64,000 nucleotides of DNA from G963667425 sp963667425 [NCBI: bacterium] (GTDB lineage Bacteria; UBP6; UBA1177), in assembly GCA_963667425.1 (NCBI GenBank), contig OY763407.1, positions 806,001-870,000 of the forward strand. Direction: 5' to 3'. The notes below the pieces were generated by a model. That model searched no databases. It was not told where the DNA came from and saw nothing but the letters and a program-made list of their open reading frames with translations. A program made the position numbers and the translations under genes. How positions within the stretch are numbered: position 1 is the first letter of the stretch; each line of letters opens with the position of its first letter. Shown here in pieces: positions 9,169 through 16,192 of the stretch.

Positions 9169-10856
9169 ATTTTAACTTCTTTTTCTTTTATTTCAGCAAC
9201 AACAGCCCTATCTCTTCCAGCTTCTTTTGCACAGTATAAAGCTTCATCAGCGGCTTTAAGAAGCTTATCAAGAGTCTCCCCGTGTGCAGGATATGATGAA
9301 ACACCCATTGAAAGAGTAACTTTTCCGAGAGTTTTTCCATTAAACTTAAGATCCAGATCTTTTACTTTTCTTACCAGCTGTTCTGCTCTGATGAAAGTAT
9401 CATCAAGGGAAGAATCAGGAATAACAAGTGTAAATTCTTCTCCACCGTATCTGCATACTATATCTGTTCCTCTTAAATTAAGAGTAAAAAAATGGGCAAG
9501 CTCAGCAAGAACCAGGTCTCCTGCTGAATGACCGAAAATATCATTAAATTTTTTAAAATAATCGATGTCAACCATTATAACACCGACAGAAGTTTTTTTT
9601 CTTTTTGCTCTATTTATTTCACGTTGAAAAGTTTCTTCAAGATAACGTCTGTTGAAAAGTCCTGTTAAAGGATCCTGCGTCGACTGTAAACTTAGCGTTT
9701 CTCTAAGTTTTATATTTGAAATAGCAAGCGATAAAAGCTCCATAAGAGAAGTCGATGTTTCATTTATTCGTTCAATTACAGAACGGTTTTCTTCAGATAA
9801 GGAATTTAAACGTATATGCATAAGTCCAAGGACATCGCCTTTCGCCATAAGAGGAAGACATGCATAAAGTGAATTTTTTTTATCTTTTATATGCTGACAT
9901 AAAATTCCATTATTTTCGGAAATGTATAAAGTTCCTCTTCTAAGTCCCCAGCATTCATCAAGTGTTATAAGGTTTTCTTCAGAAGAATCGGGATAAGCTC
10001 CCCATTTGGCTATAGATTCAAGATCTGTTCTTGATGAGCTTAGAAGAAAAAGCGCTCCTGAAGATTCAGGAAAAAGCTTTTTCATCGATTTACTTATAAC
10101 TTCTCCAACTTCTGTAGTTGTAAGACATGCTTGAAGAAACTCCCACATTTCTGTTATTATACTTCCCTGATTATGCTGAAATTCCAGCCTTTTTTCACTT
10201 TCTCTAAGATCGGCAGTAACTCTTGTTCCGTTAAACCACATAATCATAATGATAAGAAGTACAATAACTATTGTTACAGGCCATACGACGCTTAAAATCA
10301 CTCTAACATTCCAATTTCTGGCATCAATATCCATTCCCATAACAGCAACTGTTTCTCCAGATGCGGGATCCGTTATTGGAACAAGAGATGAAACAAAAAC
10401 ACCCCATTTATCTGAAACAGGACCTTCAATAATTGCAGATTTGCTTGTAAAAATATTTTTCAGTTCATCCGTTGCATCCTTGTATATCTGACCTGGAGGA
10501 GAATAATCAGTGGACTGCGGATTTTCATTATCTACAAAAAAGAAAACATCGCCATTCTGCTGTCTGCCCAGAAGATATGTGAATCTGAGCTGAAAATCAG
10601 TTGAACGAATAGCTGAGAGCTGTTTTTTCAGTTTAACGTATGAAGGAAGAGTTAAATCTGATTCCGAACCAGAAAGCTGTTTTATATCATTTATTTCTAT
10701 TGCAGGAATGACCATTTTTCCTTGTCTTAGAAGATCATCTCTTAGCTGTTTATCCACCCACCAAAGAGAAAGATAGGTAAAAAAACTCCCGACTACTATT
10801 ATTAAAGAAGATATTGCTATAAATTTTACTAATATTTTTTTATTTTTTACAGACAT
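9165..10856 (-). CDS. Membrane-bound diguanylate cyclase with extracytoplasmic sensor and GAF-like domain
   Basis: Start placed at the ATG at 10856, with AAGGA upstream; a further in-frame ATG at 10886 is possible. An N-terminal membrane helix, a periplasmic sensor of about 150 residues, a second helix ('VVWPVTIVIVLLIIMIMWF'), a GAF-like region and a C-terminal GGDEF domain are visible. The active-site loop is GGEEF ('CRYGGEEFTLVI', about residue 468), and the 'DPLTGLFNRRYLEETF' entry motif is intact, so it should make cyclic di-GMP. It probably couples an external signal to motility or surface behaviour. Confidence 0.88.
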   Translation of the reverse strand: MSVKNKKILVKFIAISSLIIVVGSFFTYLSLWWVDKQLRDDLLRQGKMVIPAIEINDIKQLSGSESDLTLPSYVKLKKQLSAIRSTDFQLRFTYLLGRQQNGDVFFFVDNENPQSTDYSPPGQIYKDATDELKNIFTSKSAIIEGPVSDKWGVFVSSLVPITDPASGETVAVMGMDIDARNWNVRVILSVVWPVTIVIVLLIIMIMWFNGTRVTADLRESEKRLEFQHNQGSIITEMWEFLQACLTTTEVGEVISKSMKKLFPESSGALFLLSSSRTDLESIAKWGAYPDSSEENLITLDECWGLRRGTLYISENNGILCQHIKDKKNSLYACLPLMAKGDVLGLMHIRLNSLSEENRSVIERINETSTSLMELLSLAISNIKLRETLSLQSTQDPLTGLFNRRYLEETFQREINRAKRKKTSVGVIMVDIDYFKKFNDIFGHSAGDLVLAELAHFFTLNLRGTDIVCRYGGEEFTLVIPDSSLDDTFIRAEQLVRKVKDLDLKFNGKTLGKVTLSMGVSSYPAHGETLDKLLKAADEALYCAKEAGRDRAVVAEIKEKEVKI

Positions 10857-10928
10857 ATTAATAGAGTCCTTAGTTAAATTAAACATTCATAAGATAACAG
10901 CAAAAAAATAAAAGTGTTATTTTTTTAA

Positions 10929-11405
10929 TTAGAATTTTTTTATAAATACAACTTTATTGTCACCGTCTTCATAAAAATCTTTCATTTCAGCCTCTATGGT
11001 ATAATTATTCTTTGTATAAAAGGCTCTGGTTGGTATATATTTTTCTTTTGAAGAGGTTTCCACATATATGGCTTTTCCGCCATTTTCATTAATTTCTTTT
11101 TCCACTTCGGCAAGTAAAATGGAACCTAATCCTTTGTTCCTATAGTTGTTGTGAACAACAATCCAGTAAAGATCATAACGGTTTTTTGTACATGGAATTT
11201 CTCCATATGAAGCAAAGGCTATTATTTTTCCATTTTCCTCTATAAAGATAAAATAATAACCTGACTCTTCCTCACCTTTCTTTACAGCTTCTTCTGCTAC
11301 TTCATATGCTATTTTGACTTCATACGGATGAAAAAAACCTGTAGATTCAACTATTTCTTCTATCTGTTCAAGATCACTCTGAAAAATTTTTTTCCTTATT
11401 TTCAT
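10929..11405 (-). CDS. GNAT-family N-acetyltransferase, last gene of the kamA operon
   Basis: A 158-residue acetyltransferase. The acetyl-CoA binding motif A is seen in 'VVHNNYRNKGLGSILLAEVE' (R/Q-x-x-G-x-G/A signature), followed by 'YVETSSKEKYIPTRAFYTKN' typical of the beta-5/alpha-4 region. It overlaps the upstream ATP-grasp gene by 32 bases and is the promoter-distal gene of a four-gene operon. It is much shorter than AblB, the known beta-lysine acetyltransferase, and is not obviously homologous to it. Acetylation of a beta-lysine-containing product is a reasonable but unproven role. Confidence 0.8.
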   Translation of the reverse strand: MKIRKKIFQSDLEQIEEIVESTGFFHPYEVKIAYEVAEEAVKKGEEESGYYFIFIEENGKIIAFASYGEIPCTKNRYDLYWIVVHNNYRNKGLGSILLAEVEKEINENGGKAIYVETSSKEKYIPTRAFYTKNNYTIEAEMKDFYEDGDNKVVFIKKF

Positions 11406-12375
11406 TTAAAGCTCCGTCAACAATAGCCATAACGATTTTCTCAAAATCAAAATTCTCCATAAGAGCGGCAGCATAAAATCCACTATCAGGAGAAAGACAC
11501 GGATTAGCATTTATTTCAAGGACATAAGGATTGTTGTCCGAGTCAACTCTAAAATCAACTCGTACATAACCTTTAAGATTGAATATACGCCAGCATTCAA
11601 GCGATATTTTAGTAAGTTTTTCAATAAGAACACTATCCTTAAGTTCTCTTGCAAAACTTCTTACACTGTTTTTGTATTTTTCAGAATCTTCATCCCATTT
11701 TGACTCATAATCAACAATCTGAAACTTCATATCCGACTTTTTGAAAAGCATTTCCGCAGGTGGAAGGACAACAGGTTTTCCATTAATTTCAAGCATGGAT
11801 ATATTAAATTCTCTTCCTTCAATAAATTTTTCACAAAAAAATGGAGTAATATGTTTTTTCTCAAAAAGAGAAAAACTTTTTCTGATTTTATCAAAAGAAT
11901 CAATCATTATAAGATTTTCGTCATCTATTCCCAAGGAAGCATCTTCTGCAACAGGTTTAAAAATATAAATTCCATGAGGAATTTTCTCAAAAACCTTATA
12001 ATACCAGTTAGGAGTTGGAATTTTATAGCACGACATAATTTCTTTAGCGGAAATCTTGTCACTTGTAAGAAAAACTGCCTGAGAATTGTTTCCCGTAAAA
12101 GGAATTTTCATCTGCTCAAGAATCAGTGGAACAATATGGGCATTTGCACCGGAACCATTAAATGTTTCAACAAGATTAAATACAAAAAAATCACTGCATT
12201 TTTTAAGCGAATCAATGAACCTGAAATCTTTGTCTGCTTCAAGAAAAATTACATTAACACCTTTGTTTTCCAAAATTTTTTTTATCTCTTCCGCCTGAAC
12301 AAGAACATCAAGGTCATCCTGTTTTGTCTCTTTATGAATTTCCTGATGCATAATAATGCAATTTTTAGGAATCAT
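11374..12375 (-). CDS. D-Ala-D-Ala-ligase-like ATP-grasp enzyme (second copy)
   Basis: A 333-residue ATP-grasp ligase related to Ddl. Motifs include 'FNLVETFNGSGANAHIVPLI' (substrate-end region), the ATP-binding lysine region 'GIYIFKPVAEDASLGID', and the metal-binding 'EINANPCLSPDSGF' near the C-terminus. The family joins a carboxylate, activated as acyl phosphate, to an amine. It differs from the adjacent ligase-like gene in sequence, so the two probably act on successive substrates rather than being redundant. Its start overlaps the upstream gene stop by four bases. Confidence 0.82.
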   Translation of the reverse strand: MIPKNCIIMHQEIHKETKQDDLDVLVQAEEIKKILENKGVNVIFLEADKDFRFIDSLKKCSDFFVFNLVETFNGSGANAHIVPLILEQMKIPFTGNNSQAVFLTSDKISAKEIMSCYKIPTPNWYYKVFEKIPHGIYIFKPVAEDASLGIDDENLIMIDSFDKIRKSFSLFEKKHITPFFCEKFIEGREFNISMLEINGKPVVLPPAEMLFKKSDMKFQIVDYESKWDEDSEKYKNSVRSFARELKDSVLIEKLTKISLECWRIFNLKGYVRVDFRVDSDNNPYVLEINANPCLSPDSGFYAAALMENFDFEKIVMAIVDGALNENKEKNFSE

Positions 12376-13355
12376 TTAAATACTCCTATTCTCTTCATTG
12401 CAGAATTAACAATTCTTTCAATAAGCTGATCATATGAAATTCCGTTAAGTCTTGAAAGAATAGGAAGATCTGAATCTATAGGATTCAATCCAGCAAGAGG
12501 ATTCACTTCGATAAATGCAAGCTCTCCATTTCTGTCACACCTGAGATCTATTCTGCCACCATCCCGACATTCAAGAATTTGCCAGGCTTTTAAAGCAGTT
12601 TTGGAACATTTTTCATAAATAGCATTTTCGGGAACTGTATATTTCATAAGTTTTTCATAATTTTTCTTATTTACAAGCCCATAGGCTTCACTTTCAGCAT
12701 CTTTTAGAAAGTTGATTTCCATAACACCGGTAATTTCAGCCGATTTACCCGTTCCTGTTATTCCAACAGTAAATTCTCTGCCTGGAAGAAACTCTTCAAT
12801 AATAACAGGTTGATCATACTCTTTTAAAAGCATTTTACATATTTTAGAGAGTTCTTTCTCAGAATTGATAAATGAAAGTGAACCAATTCCTTTACCAGTC
12901 CCTTCGGAAAGGGGTTTCGCAAAAAGAGGAAAATTAAGCTTAATATTTTTAAGATCATCTTCTGAATAAATTATTTCAAAATCAGCAGTATTAACACCGC
13001 CATCACGAACAACTCTTTTAGCCATCCCTTTGTGAAGAGTTAAGGAAAGTACCATTGGATCGGAAAAAACATAAGGAATATCGTAAAGATCAAGAATAGC
13101 AGGAACCTGAGCTTCTCTGCTTATTCCCTTCACACCTTCGGCAATATTAAAAATAAAATCCCATGCTTCTCCTGCTGAAATGCGATTTATAAGTTCTTTT
13201 GCATTTCCAATTCTATCAGTCTCAAAACCAAGTTTCAGAAGAGCATTTTCTATTCCTTCAACAGTTTCAATACTGTCAAATTCAGCAGCATCAACAGCAG
13301 AAAAACCTTTGGAAATATAGTAATCCTTAAGATCATATGTGAGTCCTACTTTCAT
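12372..13355 (-). CDS. D-Ala-D-Ala-ligase-like ATP-grasp enzyme (first copy)
   Basis: A 327-residue Ddl-like ATP-grasp protein. 'WDFIFNIAEGVKGISREAQ' matches the Ddl region that positions the first substrate, 'FPLFAKPLSEGTGKGIG' the ATP-binding loop, and 'FIEVNPLAGLNPIDSDLPI' the magnesium-binding C-terminal motif. Gap to kamA upstream is three bases and the downstream ATP-grasp overlaps by four, so all are co-translated. It is unlikely to be the housekeeping D-Ala-D-Ala ligase because it is linked to an aminomutase and a second paralogue rather than to cell-wall genes. Confidence 0.82.
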   Translation of the reverse strand: MKVGLTYDLKDYYISKGFSAVDAAEFDSIETVEGIENALLKLGFETDRIGNAKELINRISAGEAWDFIFNIAEGVKGISREAQVPAILDLYDIPYVFSDPMVLSLTLHKGMAKRVVRDGGVNTADFEIIYSEDDLKNIKLNFPLFAKPLSEGTGKGIGSLSFINSEKELSKICKMLLKEYDQPVIIEEFLPGREFTVGITGTGKSAEITGVMEINFLKDAESEAYGLVNKKNYEKLMKYTVPENAIYEKCSKTALKAWQILECRDGGRIDLRCDRNGELAFIEVNPLAGLNPIDSDLPILSRLNGISYDQLIERIVNSAMKRIGVFK

Positions 13356-13358
13356 AAT

Positions 13359-14603
13359 TTAATGTTCCTCTTCTGACGTTGTTTCAGGAATAATAAGATC
13401 AGGATATTTATAACTTTTGCCTTCAAAATTTTTAAGATAAACATATTTTTCATCTCTTCCCTGATAATAATCCGGAAGAAGAGGAATTTTTCCTCCACCG
13501 CCAGGAGCATCAATAACATAATTAGGAACAGCGTAACCTGTCGTGTGACCTCTAATTTCACGCATAATTTCAATTCCTGCACTCACTGTTGTTCTAAAGT
13601 GCCCGCTTCCTTCAATAGGATCACACTGATAAAGATAATAAGGACGAACCCTAGCCATAAGAAGCTTATGAAAAAGTGACGTAAGGACTTTAGAATCGTC
13701 ATTAATTCCCTTTAAAAGAACTGTCTGACTACCAAGAGGAATACCTGCATCAGCAAGCATTCTGCAAGCAGCAACGGTTTCAGGAGTTATTTCGTCAGGA
13801 TGAGTAAAATGAAGACTCAGAAAAAGAGGATGATATTTTTTAAGCATTTTTACAAGTTTCGTAGTGATTCTCTGAGGAAGAACCGCTGGAACTTTACTTC
13901 CAATTCTTATAATTTCAACGTGATCTATTGCTCTTAATCTTGAAAGAAGATATTCAATTCTACTGTCCGGCATAGTAAGCGGATCACCACCTGAAATCAG
14001 CACATCTCTTACTTCAGGATGAGAAGCTATATATTCAATTCCTTTATCCCATACAGCAGTTCCGAATTTTGTTTCACCATGATGGCCAACCATTCTATGT
14101 CTTGTACAATATCTGCAATAAGCGCTGCAAAAATCAGTAACAAGGAAAAGTACCCTGTCAGGATAACGATGAACCAGATTTGGTACAGGAGACATATTAT
14201 CTTCACATAAAGGATCTGCACTTTCACCAAAACCGGTTATCATTTCATCTGCTACAGGAATCATAGTTTTTCTTAAAGGATACTCACTTCCTTTACCATA
14301 AAGCAGTGATGCATAATAAGGGGTAATTCTAAAAGGAAGATTAACGCCACCACTTTCAAAAGCTTTTTTTTCTGATTCTGTAAGCTCAAACATTTTTGAA
14401 AGCACATCAAGCTTTGTAATGCTGTTCTGTAACTGCCATCGCCAGTTACCCCAGTTGTTTACATCAGACATTGGAAAAAACTTTTTTTGAAAAAGTGAAA
14501 CCGTTGGAAACGGTTTTAAAGGAACAGAAAGAACAGGTTTATGGGAAAAACCCTTACCGACAAGGGGAACATCCTCTTCAACAGAAATCATCTCTTTTTT
14601 CAT
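13359..14603 (-). CDS. kamA: L-lysine 2,3-aminomutase (radical SAM, PLP)
   Basis: A 414-residue KamA-family enzyme converting L-lysine to L-beta-lysine with SAM, a 4Fe-4S cluster and PLP. The cluster cysteines are C159, C163 and C166 ('CSAYCRYCTRH'). The PLP lysine is K372 in 'DAPGGGGKIP'. The two acidic residues that bind the lysine epsilon-amino group in the clostridial enzyme are present as D328 ('YQCDPIEG') and D365 ('VIDAPG'), arguing for lysine rather than glutamate as substrate and against the shorter EF-P enzyme EpmB. GGAG precedes the ATG. It leads a four-gene operon; the mobile element begins a few hundred bases upstream and may affect its promoter. Confidence 0.9.
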   Translation of the reverse strand: MKKEMISVEEDVPLVGKGFSHKPVLSVPLKPFPTVSLFQKKFFPMSDVNNWGNWRWQLQNSITKLDVLSKMFELTESEKKAFESGGVNLPFRITPYYASLLYGKGSEYPLRKTMIPVADEMITGFGESADPLCEDNMSPVPNLVHRYPDRVLFLVTDFCSAYCRYCTRHRMVGHHGETKFGTAVWDKGIEYIASHPEVRDVLISGGDPLTMPDSRIEYLLSRLRAIDHVEIIRIGSKVPAVLPQRITTKLVKMLKKYHPLFLSLHFTHPDEITPETVAACRMLADAGIPLGSQTVLLKGINDDSKVLTSLFHKLLMARVRPYYLYQCDPIEGSGHFRTTVSAGIEIMREIRGHTTGYAVPNYVIDAPGGGGKIPLLPDYYQGRDEKYVYLKNFEGKSYKYPDLIIPETTSEEEH

Positions 14604-14934
14604 TTAAAACTCCTATAATAAAAAAGAACAAAAAAATACTAATATAAAAGACCTTCTTTTGTCATTTTGCACTTTTTTATTAAAAAGCAATAAAAAAATG
14701 CATAAACAAATAAATCAAGTAAATTTAATATGTTACAAAACAGCAAATTATCAAAGAAGATGAAAAGAAAAAACATCTATAATTGAGAATATAATATAAG
14801 AGTTTTATTCTTTATTAAAAAATATTAAAATCAATCTAAAATAATCAACATTACAATTTAACTAACACTTTGAGGATGCAACCTTAGAATTATAGAAAAA
14901 TAATTACTTTAGAAAATAGTATAAGAAAATTATG
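14604..14934. other. Intergenic region containing the left junction of the Mu-like element
   Basis: About 330 bases, very AT-rich, with no credible gene. The part next to 14603 must hold the leftward kamA promoter. The part next to the repressor gene should hold the transposase-binding left end. A single copy of the nonamer GGATGCAAC at 14874-14882 recurs upstream of the transposase gene. No clean target-site duplication could be matched to the right side by eye, so the exact junction is unresolved. Confidence 0.6.
14910..14932 (+). repeat. Candidate MuA-binding site, left end
   Basis: GAAAATAGTATAAGAAAA (from 14912) resembles the inward-reading right-end sites GAAAATAGTTTGAGGAAA and GAAAATAGTTTGAGGGAA, and has the inverted orientation relative to them, as expected for sites at opposite ends of a Mu-type transposon. 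A second, weaker match (GAGAATATAATATAAGAG) lies at about 14785-14802. Binding is inferred from this similarity only. Confidence 0.4.
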
Positions 14935-15336
14935 TTATTTTTTCTTAGTTTTAGCCTCTCTCTCAAGAAGAAGCTCATAAAGAAGTTTTTTCTCTTTACA
15001 AATAACTAAACATTCCTTTCTTTTTTCTTCAGGAAGATTTGTCAACAAGTCAACTAATTCAACAATAGTGTTCTTTTCTTTGTTTTCCACCTTCAATACA
15101 TCTTCAGAAACATTCTGAACAATAAACATTAAACCATTTCCCGTTAATAACCAATTTGCGTTAATATTACATTTTTGTATTAAAGAAATTATGAATTCTG
15201 AAGCTGGTTTTACATCTCCCCGCTCATAACGACTAATAACTGTTTGGGATACGGCAAGTTTTTCTGCAAACTCATTCTGAGTTAAACCCATGTTTTCACG
15301 CACAGTTTTTAATCTTGCAGCTATCCCGTTTCCCAA
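14935..15336 (-). CDS. Phage-type HTH repressor
   Basis: The start is set at the TTG at 15336, with a GGGGG ribosome site a few bases upstream; longer versions reach into the operator and read poorly. The N-terminal 60 residues are a canonical XRE/Cro-CI helix-turn-helix ('LTQNEFAEKLAVSQTVISRYERG'). The C-terminus is a short helical, Lys/Glu-rich region, with no LexA-type protease domain, so SOS cleavage is not indicated. It is transcribed away from the early genes and faces a perfect-arm palindrome, the arrangement of the Mu c or lambda CI switch. Confidence 0.82.
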   Translation of the reverse strand: MGNGIAARLKTVRENMGLTQNEFAEKLAVSQTVISRYERGDVKPASEFIISLIQKCNINANWLLTGNGLMFIVQNVSEDVLKVENKEKNTIVELVDLLTNLPEEKRKECLVICKEKKLLYELLLEREAKTKKK

Positions 15337-15352
15337 AAAACCCCCAGATAAT

Positions 15353-15392
15353 ACAAAAATGTGTTGACAATAACACAAAATTGTATTATAGT
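15353..15392 (+). promoter_or_regulatory. Early promoter with overlapping palindromic operator
   Basis: TTGACA (15364-15369) and TATAGT (15387-15392) are separated by 17 bases, a near-consensus sigma-70-type promoter reading towards the Cro-like and transposase genes. An inverted repeat with 13-base half-sites (15353-15365 and 15372-15384; core TGTGTT-N6-AACACA) straddles the -35 box. A bound repressor would occlude it. The leftward repressor promoter must lie in the same interval. Confidence 0.75.
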
Positions 15393-15423
15393 TAAATACG
15401 TTCACTGTATAAGGTTAACATAT

Positions 15424-15822
15424 ATGGTTAATAAATCAAAAAAAAATTATGATCCAGAGTTGAATTCAAGAGAATTGAAAGCAAAGCTTGCTTTATTAGG
15501 AATGACACAATCTGATTTAGCAAAAAAATTAAAAGTAAAAAAATCTGCAATTACCATGGCTGTAAAAAAAGGATATAAAAATGGTGTCGTAGCAAATTGG
15601 ATAAGAAAGAACTTAAGAATTGATCTTTCTAATAGGTTGGAGAAAGAAGACTCCTATCCTGAGATACATCTTAAAGAGATAATTCTAAAATGTGATAACT
15701 CTCCTTTTCCTGTTATTAAATATAAAAACTCAGAAGACAAAAAATGGCAAATACTTGCTATATTTGAAAATGACTTCGAGAGAGATTTCCAGTTTCAAAA
15801 AATTATGAAAGAAAATATATAA
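15424..15822 (+). CDS. Cro/Ner-like HTH regulator
   Basis: Start set at the ATG at 15424, because an earlier in-frame ATG at 15361 would put coding sequence across the promoter and operator. The 132-residue product has an N-terminal helix-turn-helix ('MTQSDLAKKLKVKKSAITMA') and a C-terminal region of no recognised family. Position, as the first gene rightward of the divergent operator, matches Ner of Mu or Cro of lambda, which repress early transcription. AAGG lies upstream as a weak ribosome site. Confidence 0.65.
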   Translation: MVNKSKKNYDPELNSRELKAKLALLGMTQSDLAKKLKVKKSAITMAVKKGYKNGVVANWIRKNLRIDLSNRLEKEDSYPEIHLKEIILKCDNSPFPVIKYKNSEDKKWQILAIFENDFERDFQFQKIMKENI

Positions 15823-15834
15823 AACAGAGATAAG

Positions 15835-15999
15835 ATGAAAATTTATAGCTATATCACTCTTTTTATAATGACCTTAATTATTGTTATAATAACTTTGAAA
15901 ATTTTAGATTACAAAGTTAGTAAAGAATGTGAGAGTTGTTATTCTAAGTACTCTTGGTGTATATCATTTTGGAAAGAAAATAATAAATGTGGAAATTAG
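15835..15999 (+). CDS. Small Cys-rich single-pass membrane protein
   Basis: A 54-residue open frame between the Cro-like gene and the transposase. Residues 5-24 are strongly hydrophobic ('YITLFIMTLIIVIITLKIL'), followed by a short tail with four cysteines ('CESC', 'WC', 'KCGN'). Start ATG follows the preceding stop by 12 bases, with a purine-rich AGAGATAAG upstream. Size, topology and early-region position recall small phage exclusion or membrane-acting early proteins, but no family was recognised and it may be non-functional. Confidence 0.45.
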   Translation: MKIYSYITLFIMTLIIVIITLKILDYKVSKECESCYSKYSWCISFWKENNKCGN

Positions 16000-16138
16000 A
16001 CAACATTTCTTATTACAAGATTAAACTAGCTAATAATGTACTACAAATCAAAACAACTGAAAAAATATTAATACTCTTTTGTTTTTACGTTAAGTATTTT
16101 TATATATGATAAAAAAATATAAAAAAGAACATAAAAAA

Positions 16139-16192
16139 GGGTGCAACCAAGGATGCAACTTTCAGGATGCAACTAATTTAAAAGGTTGCAAT
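16139..16192 (+). repeat. Four TGCAA repeats in the transposase leader
   Basis: GGGTGCAAC (16139), GGATGCAAC (16151), GGATGCAAC (16165) and GGTTGCAAT (16184) follow one another within 54 bases, just before the preferred transposase start at 16193. A fifth copy (GGATGCAAC) lies near the left end at 14874. They look like a protein-binding array: an operator, or the equivalent of Mu's internal activating sequence, shared between the transposon end and the transposase promoter. Confidence 0.5.

Noticed and set aside
12372-13355. Housekeeping D-alanine-D-alanine ligase
   Set aside because: It is paired with a second ligase and kamA, with no cell-wall genes nearby; sequence similarity alone does not fix the substrate.
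16106-16192. Longer transposase N-terminus starting at 16106
   Set aside because: There is no ribosome site at 16106, and the extra residues are just the translated TGCAA repeats; 16193 has AAAGG at good spacing.
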